Numbered from the stretch's first letter, positions 29,256 through 38,283 are shown. The stretch: 64,000 bases of DNA from Phycisphaera sp. (GCA_016125215.1 WGMF01000013.1:1-64000), one strand, 5' to 3'. Notes: generated by a model not told the origin, from the letters alone. Numbers and translations: made by a program.

Positions 29256-30623
29256 TCAGGCATTTTGCGGGTTACGCGACCTGTGGAGGAGCAGGATCGC
29301 CATACCCAGGATGAGCAAGCCCAGGCTCGCGGGTTCGGGGATGACTTCGGTGAAGGGGATGGTGCCCGTGAGGAAGTACGAGCCGATGTCGTAGAACTCG
29401 CGAGGCGTGTAGGAATTGTCGAAGAGGCCCGTGCTATTGAGGCCGTCGGTGCTGGTGACCAGGGCGTAGTAATCCCCCGCGGCGAGGTTGACCGAGAGCG
29501 TGGCGTCGAGTTGGCCGGCCACATAGGTCGAGCTGTAAAGCACGTTGCCGTCGCTGTCGAGGATGACGAGGGCCGCGTCGAGGGTCTTGCCAACGTCCGC
29601 CGTGCCGGGAGTCACGGTCGAGCGTCCGGAGTTGGCGGTGAGGGTGACCAGCCCGCCGTCGGTGGTGAAGGACCAGTAGTCCTTGGAGTAGTGGGTCGGG
29701 CCGGTGGGGGTGGGCGTGGTGTCGTCGGGGTTGGGCGTGATGATGCCCACGGAGGAGGACCACTCGACGGTGTTGTTGACGATGGTCAGCGCGGTGGCGG
29801 TTTGTTTGGTGTGGCCGACGCCGTCGTCGATGATCGAGAGGTTGGGGTTGAGGCTGGCGCTGGTGAAGAAGCCCACGTCGTTCTGGGTGTTGCCGTAGTA
29901 GTCGGTGCCCTTGGCCCAGAGGACGCGTTGGGCGTTGTAAACGTATCCCATGTTCGGCGCGATCGAGCCTGACCCGCTGCCCGTGCCGTCGCTGTATTCG
30001 ACGATGAGGTGGTCGGTGTAGTCGGACTGATGGTCCAGCCGAAGGCCGTGGCCGTCCTCGTGGGCGATGATCCGGGCGATGTAACTGTTGACATTGCCCA
30101 GGTGGTTGGTGAAGACGAAGTTGAGGTGGTTCCCATTGCTCTGTGAGAAGCCGACCTTGGCGTTGCCGTGGGTGACGCCAGTGGCGTTGATCCAGCTCGA
30201 CTGACCGATGACGGTGTGCATCATGCCCGCGGTGCTGTCGTAGTAGGCTTGACGCTGGGTATCGGTGAGTCCCGACGTGGCGGGGTCGACAGTTGTGACG
30301 TTGATGTCGAATGCGGCGAACTGCTCAGCCGCCTCGGACCACATCTTCTGGATGTTGAGTTGTTCAGTGGCACTGAAGGCGCTGGTGTTGACGTCGGTGC
30401 TGTAGGGCTGGAAGGTGCCTGGTGTTCCCAAGCCGCCCCAGCCGCTGCTGTAGGTAAACCCGCCGAAGTCGAGATAGAAGGTGTAGGCTGCGCCGGGTCG
30501 GGAACTGTAAGCGGGCACCGGGATGCCTGCCTGAGCGGAAGTGCAGACGCACAATGCGATGCAGGTCGTGGTTAAGGATCGCAGAATGTTATTTAATTCC
30601 GGACGGGTCAATCGCTTGCTCAA
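29256..30623 (-). CDS. PEP-CTERM-sorted zinc metalloprotease-like protein
   Basis: About 455 residues from a TTG placed five bases after a perfect AGGAGG; the ATG 12 codons upstream has no such site. A signal peptide (ILRSLTTTCIALCVCTSAQA) is followed by a reprolysin-like domain. Its metal motif HEDGHGLRLDH (near residue 190) keeps the three His and the Glu of metzincins, though the usual Gly is Arg. A pre-peptidase-type beta domain follows (YWSFTTDGGLVTLTANSG; AGDYYALVTST). The end is a PEP-CTERM signal: VIPEPASLGLLILGMAILLL then HRSRN, which exosortase cleaves and anchors. No exosortase is in the window. Confidence 0.85.
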   Translation of the reverse strand: MSKRLTRPELNNILRSLTTTCIALCVCTSAQAGIPVPAYSSRPGAAYTFYLDFGGFTYSSGWGGLGTPGTFQPYSTDVNTSAFSATEQLNIQKMWSEAAEQFAAFDINVTTVDPATSGLTDTQRQAYYDSTAGMMHTVIGQSSWINATGVTHGNAKVGFSQSNGNHLNFVFTNHLGNVNSYIARIIAHEDGHGLRLDHQSDYTDHLIVEYSDGTGSGSGSIAPNMGYVYNAQRVLWAKGTDYYGNTQNDVGFFTSASLNPNLSIIDDGVGHTKQTATALTIVNNTVEWSSSVGIITPNPDDTTPTPTGPTHYSKDYWSFTTDGGLVTLTANSGRSTVTPGTADVGKTLDAALVILDSDGNVLYSSTYVAGQLDATLSVNLAAGDYYALVTSTDGLNSTGLFDNSYTPREFYDIGSYFLTGTIPFTEVIPEPASLGLLILGMAILLLHRSRNPQNA

Positions 30624-31096
30624 GGGAACCTCCTGAAAAGCATAAAAATCACAAAACATTAATAAACAATTATTTGTGGATATAAAAGTGATCAGACACT
30701 CATCGGCACAGGTTGCTCTTGTTCACGTTTGGTAGAAAAATTAATCCCTCAATCAAGACAAACCGCATTCGCAACTAATATTCGTTACGGAATATACACC
30801 TGTTCTAAATGTTTTCAATAGTAAAGTTGCGGAAAATCTATTGTCCTAATGCGTCAAATTGAGTGTGGCCACAACAATCCCTGATCGAGCCTGCTACATC
30901 GGCCCCCCCCCAATTGTTTGACTGAAAAGCAACGAATCATGGCTTTCCCGACGGGGTGAAGGTCGTGTTCGATTGTGGCTGACCTTTGCGCATGGGATAC
31001 CGGGTCTGGCCATGAACCGAACTGAAGATCGTTTGGCTCCTGTTATCCTGTCCGTCTCGTAATAGCATCACCCAGTGACGAACGGTGGAAAATTCC
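30624..31096. other. A/T-rich intergenic region, 473 bases
   Basis: This is markedly A/T-richer than neighbouring DNA, especially 30650-30850. It probably holds the promoter region of the minus-strand PEP-CTERM gene and, near its right end, that of psd. I found no convincing -35/-10 pair, sigma-54 site, open frame or RNA structure. GCTCCTGTTATCCTGTCCG at 31036-31054 belongs to a short dispersed repeat also seen near 31815 and 35560. Confidence 0.4.
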
Positions 31097-31771
31097 ATGC
31101 TCAAGCTCAGCGCCTTTGCCCGTGCGGAATGGCTCACCCTTTTGGCGATCGGCGTCATGCTCGCCATCGCGTTCAGCCTGCTCCATTGGTGGTGGGGCCT
31201 GCTCCTTGTCGTCATCCTCACGCTGGCGCTGCTGCTGTTTTTCCGCGACCCCGACCGCATCATCCCGACGCAGCGCAACGTCGTCGTCAGCCCCGCGGAC
31301 GGCCGGGTCAGCTCCGTCCACACAGTCGAACACTACGAACCCCTGGGCCAGGCGGCGCTGTGCGTGCGCGTCTTCCTCTCCGTCCTCGATGTCCACGTCA
31401 ACCGATCACCGTGCCACGGCATCGTCGCCTCCACCACGCACAAGCCCGGTGAAAAACTCAACGCCCTCAACCCACGCAGCGCCGAGGTCAACGAATCCCA
31501 CCTCACCGTCATGCTCCACCCGATCCGCAAACACCCCATCGCCGCGGTGCGACAGGTGGCGGGACTCTTCGCAAGAACAATCTACTGCGACGCGCGCCAG
31601 GGCCAGATCCTCCAGCGAGGCCAGCGCATGGGCATCATCAAACTCGGCTCGACCACCGAGGTCTACCTGCCCATGAGCCTGGGCCCCAAAGCCACCGTCG
31701 AGCGCGGCCAGCGCGTGATAGGCGGCGTCACCGTCGTCGCCACCCTCAGCCCGACCGACGGCAAAGATTAG
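31097..31771 (+). CDS. psd: phosphatidylserine decarboxylase, short type
   Basis: About 224 residues. One N-terminal membrane hairpin (LLAIGVMLAIAFSLLHWWWG and following) is followed by the PSD domain: LFFRDPDR, VVSPADGRV, FLSVLDVHVNRSP and the self-cleavage site IKLGSTTEVYLP. There Ser becomes the pyruvoyl group of the alpha chain. It makes phosphatidylethanolamine in the inner membrane. The ATG at 31097 is chosen; a GTG four codons upstream is possible. The partner synthase pssA, often adjacent, is absent here. The TAG stop is the first triplet of a TAGCCGC repeat. Confidence 0.93.
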   Translation: MLKLSAFARAEWLTLLAIGVMLAIAFSLLHWWWGLLLVVILTLALLLFFRDPDRIIPTQRNVVVSPADGRVSSVHTVEHYEPLGQAALCVRVFLSVLDVHVNRSPCHGIVASTTHKPGEKLNALNPRSAEVNESHLTVMLHPIRKHPIAAVRQVAGLFARTIYCDARQGQILQRGQRMGIIKLGSTTEVYLPMSLGPKATVERGQRVIGGVTVVATLSPTDGKD

Positions 31772-31910
31772 CCGCGAATGAACGCAAATGAACGCAAATA
31801 AAGGCAGGAGAACCTGACCGGATAACAGGATCGGGGGGATTGACAGGAATCGGAACCGTCTTCGGGTCTTGTCCTGTTGATCCGGTTCGATCCTGTGACC
31901 CTGTCAAATG
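31769..31910. repeat. TAGCCGC array plus inverted TCCTGT repeat between convergent genes
   Basis: An array unit TAGCCGCGAATGAACGCAAA starts at the psd stop. It is followed by an imperfect inverted pair, GGATAACAGGATCGG near 31820 and CGATCCTGTGACCCTG near 31890, which also occurs as a dispersed motif upstream of psd and of nrdR. Confidence 0.65.
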
Positions 31911-31920
31911 ATTGTGCCCC

Positions 31921-32532
31921 TCACTCGACTGACTCGACGGTGTAGCGCCAGACCTTGATCTTCTCCGACCAGTGGTCGTCGGGGATGCCGGCTTTGCGTT
32001 TGAGGTGGAGGATGAACGCCTCGGGGTCGGGCACGCTCTCCCAGACGGCGGGCAGGAACGTCGCACGGCGCGGTTGACCGAGCACGAGCGCCTCTTCGAG
32101 GATCAACCCGTCCACGGTGGGCACGAGCTGCCTCGCTAGGTCGCGCTGGCTCTCGACGTGCATCGGCACCGCCGGGTTGATGACGGAGACGTGGTAACGC
32201 AGCCTCGGGGCTTCGAGGTGGCTCACGGGCGGGAAACGCGGGTCGGTGAACGCCGCGGCCTCGGCGTGGCGCGCCACGTCGATCACCAGCGGCTCGCGCG
32301 CCTCAAGCCCGCCGATGCAACCCCTCAATTCCCCGTCGAGGTGCAGCGTCACAAACGACGCACGTTCCCGCTGCAGCGCGGCGCTGTAGTCGCCGGCCCG
32401 CAGGGCGCGGTGGAGGTGGGCGTGGTGTTCGAGGCGGTGGAGGATCGATTCTTGTGCGATGCGCAGCAGGGTGGCACGGTCGCCGGGGTCGAGGGTGGTC
32501 GGGGGGTGTTCAGGCAAAAGCGTAGGCCCCAT
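31921..32532 (-). CDS. AMMECR1-domain protein (AmmeMemoRadiSam system protein A)
   Basis: About 203 residues, one AMMECR1 domain: ERASFVTLHLDGELRGCIGG with the conserved LRGCIG, AFTDPRFPPV, and a late block GLILEEALVLGQPRRATFLP. The biochemical role of the family is unsettled; in bacteria it occurs with Memo and a radical SAM enzyme. The chosen ATG overlaps the Memo gene's last 23 bases, so the two are coupled. The radical SAM member is not adjacent. Converges on psd. Confidence 0.9.
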   Translation of the reverse strand: MGPTLLPEHPPTTLDPGDRATLLRIAQESILHRLEHHAHLHRALRAGDYSAALQRERASFVTLHLDGELRGCIGGLEAREPLVIDVARHAEAAAFTDPRFPPVSHLEAPRLRYHVSVINPAVPMHVESQRDLARQLVPTVDGLILEEALVLGQPRRATFLPAVWESVPDPEAFILHLKRKAGIPDDHWSEKIKVWRYTVESVE

Positions 32533-33328
32533 AACCGACGACGCGGTCGTGGTCGCCGGTGACATCGCCGGAGTTGCGCAGGTCGAGCACGTGGGCGTGC
32601 AGGTGGTGTTCACGCGCACAGGCCATCAGCCCACGGATCGCCGGCGCCCCGCACGCGCCGTGGTCGAGGATCAACCCGGGCTCGAGCGACTCGACCGCCA
32701 TCGACGTCGCCCGGTCGATCAGTCGCGCCTCGTCGTAATCGTGGTAGTGGCTCAAATCCGACGAGATCACGATCAACGTTTCCCCGCCGCCCCAGACCCG
32801 CTCCAGCGCGCTGAGGATGTCCGTCTCGCGCGTGTTCGAGAAGAGCAGCGGCACGATCGTGACCCCCTCACCCAGCGCGTGCAGGATCAACGGCAACTGC
32901 ACCTCGATGCAGTGCTCGCGCTCGTGGGCCTTGTCGTTGACGTGGACGAAGCTCAACGAGAGCAGGTCCAACACCGCCCCGACATCCACCGCGACCTCGC
33001 CCATCGGTGTGTCAAACGCCGAGGCGCTCGAGGCCGCAAGGCCGTTGAACTTCTCACGGTGCGAGGGGCCGAGGATCACGACCCGTCGGATCGATCCGGC
33101 GCGGGGCAGGACGGCCTTGTAAGCCGCGGCCGCGGTCAGGCCGGAGTACGTGTAGCCCGCGTGCGGCGCGATGATCGCCTTGGGTGGCGTGTCGACCTCG
33201 TGCCCGGTGGCGTACTCAAAGCAGTGCGAGAGGGTTTGGATCAACTTCCGGGGGTGGTCGGGGTAGAACATGCCCGCGACCGCGGCGGGGCGGGTCCATT
33301 GCGAACGGGATCGTGTCTCGATGGGCAT
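32510..33328 (-). CDS. Memo-family protein (AmmeMemoRadiSam system protein B)
   Basis: About 272 residues. The Memo fold signatures are AAVAGMFYPDHPRKL, IIAPHAGYTYSGLTAAAAYK with the first His, VILGPSHREKFNG with the second, EREHCIEVQLPLI, and SSDLSHYHDY with the third. These are the likely metal ligands of this dioxygenase-like fold. It is cytoplasmic and encoded upstream of, and overlapping, the AMMECR1 gene. The frame is open far upstream but that part shadows the next gene. Substrate unknown. Confidence 0.92.
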   Translation of the reverse strand: MPIETRSRSQWTRPAAVAGMFYPDHPRKLIQTLSHCFEYATGHEVDTPPKAIIAPHAGYTYSGLTAAAAYKAVLPRAGSIRRVVILGPSHREKFNGLAASSASAFDTPMGEVAVDVGAVLDLLSLSFVHVNDKAHEREHCIEVQLPLILHALGEGVTIVPLLFSNTRETDILSALERVWGGGETLIVISSDLSHYHDYDEARLIDRATSMAVESLEPGLILDHGACGAPAIRGLMACAREHHLHAHVLDLRNSGDVTGDHDRVVGYGAYAFA

Positions 33329-33392
33329 GGCGTGGCTCGGCCTCCCCCGTGAGTGCCCCGTCTCTATTCTATCGTCGTGTCGTGTTTGACGG

Positions 33393-34325
33393 TCACACCC
33401 CGACGACGCGGCCTTTGCCGGTCTTTTTCGCGGTGTAGAGCGCGGTGTCCGCGGCGGCCAGGAGTTCTGCCCCGCTGGCCACGCCGTCCCGGTGCAGCGA
33501 CGCAATGCCGATGGACAGGCCGGGCTTGACACTCGTATCGACCAGGCCGCGCGCGTTCTGGGCAAAAAGCGCGATGAGCTGCGAAGCGAGTTGGCCCGCG
33601 CGCTCGACGGTGCAACCCGGGAGCAGGACGACAAACTCATCGCCCCCCTGCCGGACCGCGATGTCGCCGTGACGGATGCAGCCTCGGATGAGTGTGGCCA
33701 ACATGCGCAGGACCTCGTCGCCCTTGGCGTGGCCGAGCGTGTCGTTGACCGCCTTGAATTCATCGAGGTCGACGGCGATACAGACCAGGTCGTCCCCCGC
33801 TTCTCGGCAGGAGTTGAAGAGTTCAGCCAGGTGTTCGTCGAGAAACCGCCTGTTGCCCAGGTTGGTCAGCGGGTCGCGCATGGCAATCATCTCGAGCCGG
33901 ACCGTGGCGCTGCGGGTGGCCCTGGCGATCCGGTGGTCGAGCGTACGGCGAAGTTGCGTGGCGTCGGCGTGGTCGCGTGCCGCCCAGATCGACAGGTCCT
34001 GAAGCGCCCGCGCAAGCTGGCCCACCTCGTCCTTGCGATGAACGGGAAGCGACCGCAGCGCGAGCGGCCTGTGGTGCGCACTGATCCGGCCGAGGTGTTC
34101 GAGCAACCGTTCCATCGGCCGCCAGACCCAAGATCGGCCAAGACTCACAAGTAGTAAGGTCAACCCCAGCAGTCCGACGGCGAGCGGCCAGACGGTGTGG
34201 CCGAGCCTGGCTTCGAGCATCCCCACGAGCGATCCCCCGACTGCCGCCAAGACGATGAGCAACGTCACCTTTGTGCGCAACGGTGCATCGGTCCACGACG
34301 AGGCGCGTGGCGTGCGTGTGGGCAT
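33393..34325 (-). CDS. diguanylate cyclase with two membrane helices
   Basis: About 310 residues at the chosen ATG. Two adjacent membrane helices (VTLLIVLAAVGGSLVGM; TVWPLAVGLLGLTLLLVSLG) and a HAMP-like segment precede a GGDEF domain with RQGGDEFVVLLPG. The inhibitory I-site RHGD stands exactly five residues before GGDEF, so the enzyme should be active and product-inhibited. It makes cyclic di-GMP from two GTP. No sensory domain of size is present. The start is uncertain: the frame stays open to a GTG at 34505 with a polar leader and no ribosome site was seen for any choice. Confidence 0.9.
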   Translation of the reverse strand: MPTRTPRASSWTDAPLRTKVTLLIVLAAVGGSLVGMLEARLGHTVWPLAVGLLGLTLLLVSLGRSWVWRPMERLLEHLGRISAHHRPLALRSLPVHRKDEVGQLARALQDLSIWAARDHADATQLRRTLDHRIARATRSATVRLEMIAMRDPLTNLGNRRFLDEHLAELFNSCREAGDDLVCIAVDLDEFKAVNDTLGHAKGDEVLRMLATLIRGCIRHGDIAVRQGGDEFVVLLPGCTVERAGQLASQLIALFAQNARGLVDTSVKPGLSIGIASLHRDGVASGAELLAAADTALYTAKKTGKGRVVGV

Positions 34326-34559
34326 GGCCGACACGTCGGGGGTCGGCAAGGTCTTGCCCGATAAGCTGGGGTATTCACTGCTCACGGGGGTTATATCGGG
34401 ATGACGGGAATACGGGTTTGGCCCGATCCCATTTAATTGATTGCGGAATCCTTGTTGCGGTGCTTGCGGGGTTCGATTGGGCAAGGAGGGCAAACGCTTG
34501 GTCACACGCCCCGTGGTGCTTGGCGGTCGAGAAATGAAGTCTCGCCATGCCCCGCGCTC

Positions 34560-35423
34560 TTACTCATCGTTATCCGGACCCGATGAATCGGAGGACCCCG
34601 CCCCCAGAACGAAGGGCGGCTTGTTGCGGTCAGCCGGCAACTCGATGCGTTCGATGTGGACCGCTTTGCGTGTGCGCGCGTCGATGTCGATCACCACGCC
34701 GTTGACACGCGGGTCGCCCTGGGCCACGTCGAAGGGCACGGGCATGGCGGTGGTCATCTGCTTGACAACCGCGCCGACCTCGCGCCCGAGGACCGAATCG
34801 TGCGGGCCGCTCATGCCCAGGTCGGTGATGTAGGCTGTCCCCCCGGGGAGGATGCGTGCGTCGGCGGTGGGCACGTGCGTGTGCGAACCGAGCACCGCAG
34901 AGACACGTCCATCGAAATAACGCCCCATCGCGATCTTCTCGCTTGTGGCCTCGGCGTGGATTTCAACAACGACAACCGGGTCGCGCTCGGGCAGCTCGGT
35001 GAGCACCTGCTCCACGGTCGCAAACGGGTCGTTGGCGGGCGTGCCCATGAAGATGCGACCGAGCACCGTCACCACATAAACCGTGGGCAGGTTGGCCTCG
35101 GCGGGTTTGAGCCGAAACCACCGCTTGCCCGCGGCCTGCGTGGGAAGATTGGCCGGCCGCGCGATGTCGCTCTCCTGTTCGAGGACCGAAACGATCTGGA
35201 CTTTCTTGTAGACGTGGTCGCCCAGCGTCACGCCATCGACGCCCGCGTCCTTGAGCTTGCGGTAGTGCGAGGGCGTCAGGCCGGTGCCGTTCGATGCGTT
35301 CTCGGCGTTGGCCATCACGAGGTGAGGCCTGTAACGCTCACGGATCACGGGCAACTGTTGAGCCACCGCCTGCCGACCGGGCGTGCCCACGATATCGCCG
35401 AGCATGACAACCCGCAGATTCAT
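34560..35423 (-). CDS. YmdB-family metallophosphodiesterase
   Basis: 287 residues of the TIGR00282 family: VVMLGDIVGTPGRQAV at the N-terminus, MANAENASNGTGLTP, GVTLGDHVY, VVEIHAEATSEK and GSHTHVPTADARILPG. These provide the two-metal site. In Bacillus the homologue hydrolyses cyclic nucleotides and affects biofilm and motility. It is cytoplasmic. The C-terminal ~30 residues are polar and not conserved. The ATG at 35423 starts the conserved MNLRVVMLGD. Divergent from nrdR across a repeat-filled region. Confidence 0.92.
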   Translation of the reverse strand: MNLRVVMLGDIVGTPGRQAVAQQLPVIRERYRPHLVMANAENASNGTGLTPSHYRKLKDAGVDGVTLGDHVYKKVQIVSVLEQESDIARPANLPTQAAGKRWFRLKPAEANLPTVYVVTVLGRIFMGTPANDPFATVEQVLTELPERDPVVVVEIHAEATSEKIAMGRYFDGRVSAVLGSHTHVPTADARILPGGTAYITDLGMSGPHDSVLGREVGAVVKQMTTAMPVPFDVAQGDPRVNGVVIDIDARTRKAVHIERIELPADRNKPPFVLGAGSSDSSGPDNDE

Positions 35424-35450
35424 GGACAAAGCGTAACACAAAATCAATTT

Positions 35451-35610
35451 GCCACTGAGACACCGAGAACACCGAGAAAACAATGCTTAGACGCGGCAAC
35501 TGGATCGTCAGGGTTTTAGAGGATCGGAATAGATTAAATGGGTCCTGTTGATCTTTCTGATCCTGTTATCCTGTCAAATCTCTACTCCGAGTTCTCGGTG
35601 TCTCGGTGGC
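35451..35610. repeat. inverted pair of GAGACACCGAGAACACCGAG type
   Basis: The left arm at 35451-35480 (CCACTGAGACACCGAG) and right arm at 35587-35610 (CTCGGTGTCTCGGTGG) face each other. The space between holds the TCCTGTTATCCTGTC dispersed motif. The arms resemble the outer arms of the block at 26862. Confidence 0.75.
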
Positions 35611-35723
35611 CTACCCCGCTTGTCATCTGAGAAATCTGCGGATGGCTCTTTCCCCCGGTTTTTTAGAACACCTATCAAAATGAATCTTGACGGGTACATA
35701 AGGCACATCGGCAGCGGGGAAGT

Positions 35724-35814
35724 AACCGCAGATTGCACAGATTTCACAGATCGATACAGATTGAAGATCGGGAATACCTGCCTTGAATCTGCGCCATCTG
35801 CGAAATCTGCGGTT
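35724..35814. repeat. inverted pair of AACCGCAGATT type
   Basis: AACCGCAGATTGCACAGATT (35724-35751) faces ATCTGCGAAATCTGCGGTT (ending 35814). With the previous pair it fills most of the 530-base gap between YmdB and nrdR, where no gene is visible. Confidence 0.7.
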
Positions 35815-35953
35815 TCTGTATCGACGCTCTCGATATTTCCACGTTTGGCGTCGTGGATCATTCTGTTAGGGGTTCTTAGTGTTCTCTGCGCCCTGCGCGT
35901 TAAATTTCAAACGCCTGTTGACACCCGTTAGCCCCGGTGAACAATATGGGATC

Positions 35954-36445
35954 ATGCGGTGTCCTTACTGCGGTATCGACCGCGACAAGGTGATCGACTC
36001 GCGCTCGACGGAAGAGGGCCGGGCTATCCGTCGCAGGCGATCTTGCCTCAACTGCAACAAGCGTTTCACCACCTACGAACACATCGAGACGCCTAACAAG
36101 CTCGTGGTCATCAAGAAAGACGGCTCGCGTGTGCCGTACGACCGTCAGAAGATTTTGGCCGGCTTGGAGAAGGCCTGCTACAAGCGCCCGGTCAGCTCGG
36201 AGGCGATCCTGAAAGTGGTCGAAGAGGTCGAAGAGGAAATCTTCCGCCGATTCGACCGCGAGGTCGATGCGCTCGAGATCGGCAACACCGTAGCCAACCG
36301 TCTCAAGCACCTCGACCACGTCGCCTACGTGCGTTTTGCCAGTGTCTATAAACAGTTCCGCGACCTCGAAGACCTGCTCGACGAGGTCCGCGACGTGCTC
36401 GAAACCTCGCAGGACAACCCGCCCAACCAGGGTCGGCTGTTCTGA
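35954..36445 (+). CDS. nrdR: transcriptional repressor of ribonucleotide reductase genes
   Basis: 163 residues, full length. An N-terminal zinc ribbon (MRCPYCGIDRDKVIDSR; RRRSCLNCNKRFTTYE) is followed by an ATP-cone (VVIKKDGSRVPYDRQKILAG; VRFASVYKQFRD). It binds NrdR boxes and senses dATP/ATP. The ATG at 35954 begins at the zinc ribbon; the open frame upstream runs through repeat-derived sequence. It is followed after 56 bases by a PpiC-type lipoprotein gene. Confidence 0.97.
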   Translation: MRCPYCGIDRDKVIDSRSTEEGRAIRRRRSCLNCNKRFTTYEHIETPNKLVVIKKDGSRVPYDRQKILAGLEKACYKRPVSSEAILKVVEEVEEEIFRRFDREVDALEIGNTVANRLKHLDHVAYVRFASVYKQFRDLEDLLDEVRDVLETSQDNPPNQGRLF

Positions 36446-36501
36446 CACCGCGTAGATCCAAACTTTGTCGCTGCCGCCGGGGACGGATAAACTCAACCGC
36501 G

Positions 36502-37836
36502 ATGCACAAAAACCCCCTGCCCCCGGTCGGACTGTTTTGCACGATGGCCAGCGTGTTGTGTCTGGGTATGTTTTTGCTCGGATGCACCTCAACGGAAAAA
36601 GAACCCACCACGCGCACCATCACCCCAGCCGACTTTGCCAAGCCCGCCGACGCCGAGCCACAGACGCCAAGCCCCACTGAGACCGACGGTCAAGCCCCGC
36701 AAGCCACGACAAACGTTGAACCCGACGGTGCCCATCAAACCGAACCCGCTGGGCCTGCATCCACGGACTCCACCCAAGCCCCCACCCAGACCCCGGACAC
36801 CCCGGATACCCCGGATACCCCGGATACCCCGGACGCCCCGGACGCTACTCAACCCACACAACCCACCCTATCGACCGGCGTGGGCAACAACGCCAAACCG
36901 CTCGTGGTTGACGCGATGGTCGGGCAGGTCAACGGGCGGGCGCTCTACGCCTCCGACGTGCTCGAACCCCTCAGCGCGCAGCTCAAGAGCCTGGCCCAGA
37001 ACGTCGGCCCGGCCCAGTTCAAGACGCAGACCGCCCGGCTCATCGCGCAGCGCATCGACGAGATCGTGCTCAACGCCCTGATCCTCGGCGAAGCCGAACG
37101 CGACCTGTCACCGGAGGAGGTCACGGGGCTGCGCTACCTGCTCGGGCAGGAACGCGAAAAACTCATCCGTCAATCGCGAGGCTCGACCGTGCTGGCCGAC
37201 CAGTACCTCACGCAGGAAAAAGGCAAGGGCCTCGAGGGCGTCATCGAAGACAAGCGCTCCCAGATGCTCGTGCAACGCTTCATGTTCCAGAAGCTCGTCC
37301 CCAAGCTCAACGTCACGAGGCGAGACATCAAACGCTACTACCTCGAACACCCCGAAGAGTTCAACCCCCCCGCCACGCGCACGCTCCGCGTCATCTGGAC
37401 CGACAAGAGCAACGACGCCGACACGATCGACAATCTGCTTGCGCAGGGCAAGAGCTTCATCGAAGTCGCCTCGTTGCCCATCAACCGCAACCGCCCCGAC
37501 CAAAGGGGCCTGTTCCAGGAAGACCTCAAGGGCGACAAAGCCTTCGGTGACGAACGCGACACGGCGTTTGCCAGACTTGCCCAGGGCCAGCACACCCCAC
37601 GCATCACGGTCGGCGATAAATATTTCTGGATTTACGTCGACAAACTCGAACAGCCGCCGGCCGTTTCTTTGATCGACGCACAACTGCAGATCGAAGACAA
37701 GCTCCGCGCCCTGCAGTTCCAGGCGCTCTCCCAGCGCTACCAGAAGGAGCTCCTGAGCACCGGCAGCTACGGATCGATGAAGGAGATGGTCGAGGCGCTG
37801 ACCGATGTCGCCGTCACACGCTACGGTCGGCGGTGA
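36502..37836 (+). CDS. PpiC/SurA-type peptidyl-prolyl isomerase lipoprotein
   Basis: 444 residues. The leader ends in a lipobox (MFLLGC), so it is a lipoprotein. Then ~110 residues of Pro/Thr/Asp-rich linker follow, including a run of DTP repeats coded by a 9-bp tandem array. A SurA_N-like chaperone part comes next (VGQVNGRALYASDVLEPL, LIAQRIDEIVLNALIL, KRYYLEHPEEFN), and a PPIC-like domain (FIEVASLPINRNRPDQRGLF; FARLAQGQHTPRITVGDKYF). It should help fold proteins in the periplasm or outer compartment. The parvulin core is divergent, so isomerase activity is uncertain. Confidence 0.82.
   Translation: MHKNPLPPVGLFCTMASVLCLGMFLLGCTSTEKEPTTRTITPADFAKPADAEPQTPSPTETDGQAPQATTNVEPDGAHQTEPAGPASTDSTQAPTQTPDTPDTPDTPDTPDAPDATQPTQPTLSTGVGNNAKPLVVDAMVGQVNGRALYASDVLEPLSAQLKSLAQNVGPAQFKTQTARLIAQRIDEIVLNALILGEAERDLSPEEVTGLRYLLGQEREKLIRQSRGSTVLADQYLTQEKGKGLEGVIEDKRSQMLVQRFMFQKLVPKLNVTRRDIKRYYLEHPEEFNPPATRTLRVIWTDKSNDADTIDNLLAQGKSFIEVASLPINRNRPDQRGLFQEDLKGDKAFGDERDTAFARLAQGQHTPRITVGDKYFWIYVDKLEQPPAVSLIDAQLQIEDKLRALQFQALSQRYQKELLSTGSYGSMKEMVEALTDVAVTRYGRR
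36791..36844 (+). repeat. 9-bp coding tandem repeat, six units
   Basis: Units of CCCCGGATA with small changes repeat six times and encode Thr-Pro-Asp triplets in the linker of the lipoprotein. The number of units could vary without frameshift. Confidence 0.9.
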
Positions 37837-37863
37837 CCAGCCAAACTTACAACCTGTAAGATC

Positions 37864-38274
37864 ATGGGTATCCTGCACCTGCTCACCGGCTGGCTCCTGC
37901 GCGGCAAAGACAACCCGGGCAGGCGGGGCGAGACGCTCGCGGCTCAATTTCTCATAGCCCACGGCTACAGGGTGCTGGCCCGGAACCTGCGCAACCGATT
38001 CGGCGAGATCGACCTGATCGCCCGGGTCCCGGACGGCTGCACGGTGGTCATCATCGAAGTCAAAACCGCCGAAGCGCCCGATGCGTTCCACGCCGCCGAG
38101 CTGCGCGTCAACCGTGACAAGCAACGCAGGCTCACCCACCTCGCCTGCCAGGTCACCCGCCGCTACCACTTGGAGGATTGCCCGATCCGCTTCGACGTGA
38201 TCGGCGTCGACCTCTCGAAAACAGGCGATGATCGCATCCACCACATCCCCGGCGCGTTCGAGTCGCACGTGTGA
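37864..38274 (+). CDS. yraN: YraN/UPF0102 endonuclease-like protein
   Basis: 136 residues. The family pattern is complete: GRRGETLAAQFLIAHGYRVL, ARNLRNRFGEIDLIA with the catalytic-type Glu-Asp, and VVIIEVKT with E-x-K. This is the core of the PD-(D/E)xK fold. The role is unknown, possibly in DNA processing. It is cytoplasmic and 27 bases downstream of the PpiC-type gene, so co-transcription is likely. Confidence 0.92.
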   Translation: MGILHLLTGWLLRGKDNPGRRGETLAAQFLIAHGYRVLARNLRNRFGEIDLIARVPDGCTVVIIEVKTAEAPDAFHAAELRVNRDKQRRLTHLACQVTRRYHLEDCPIRFDVIGVDLSKTGDDRIHHIPGAFESHV

Positions 38275-38283
38275 GAAGAGAAA

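Noticed and set aside
30624-31096. Sigma-54 promoter of the PEP-CTERM gene
   Set aside because: No TGGCAC-N5-TTGC match on the minus strand, although such promoters are known for PEP-CTERM genes in other phyla.
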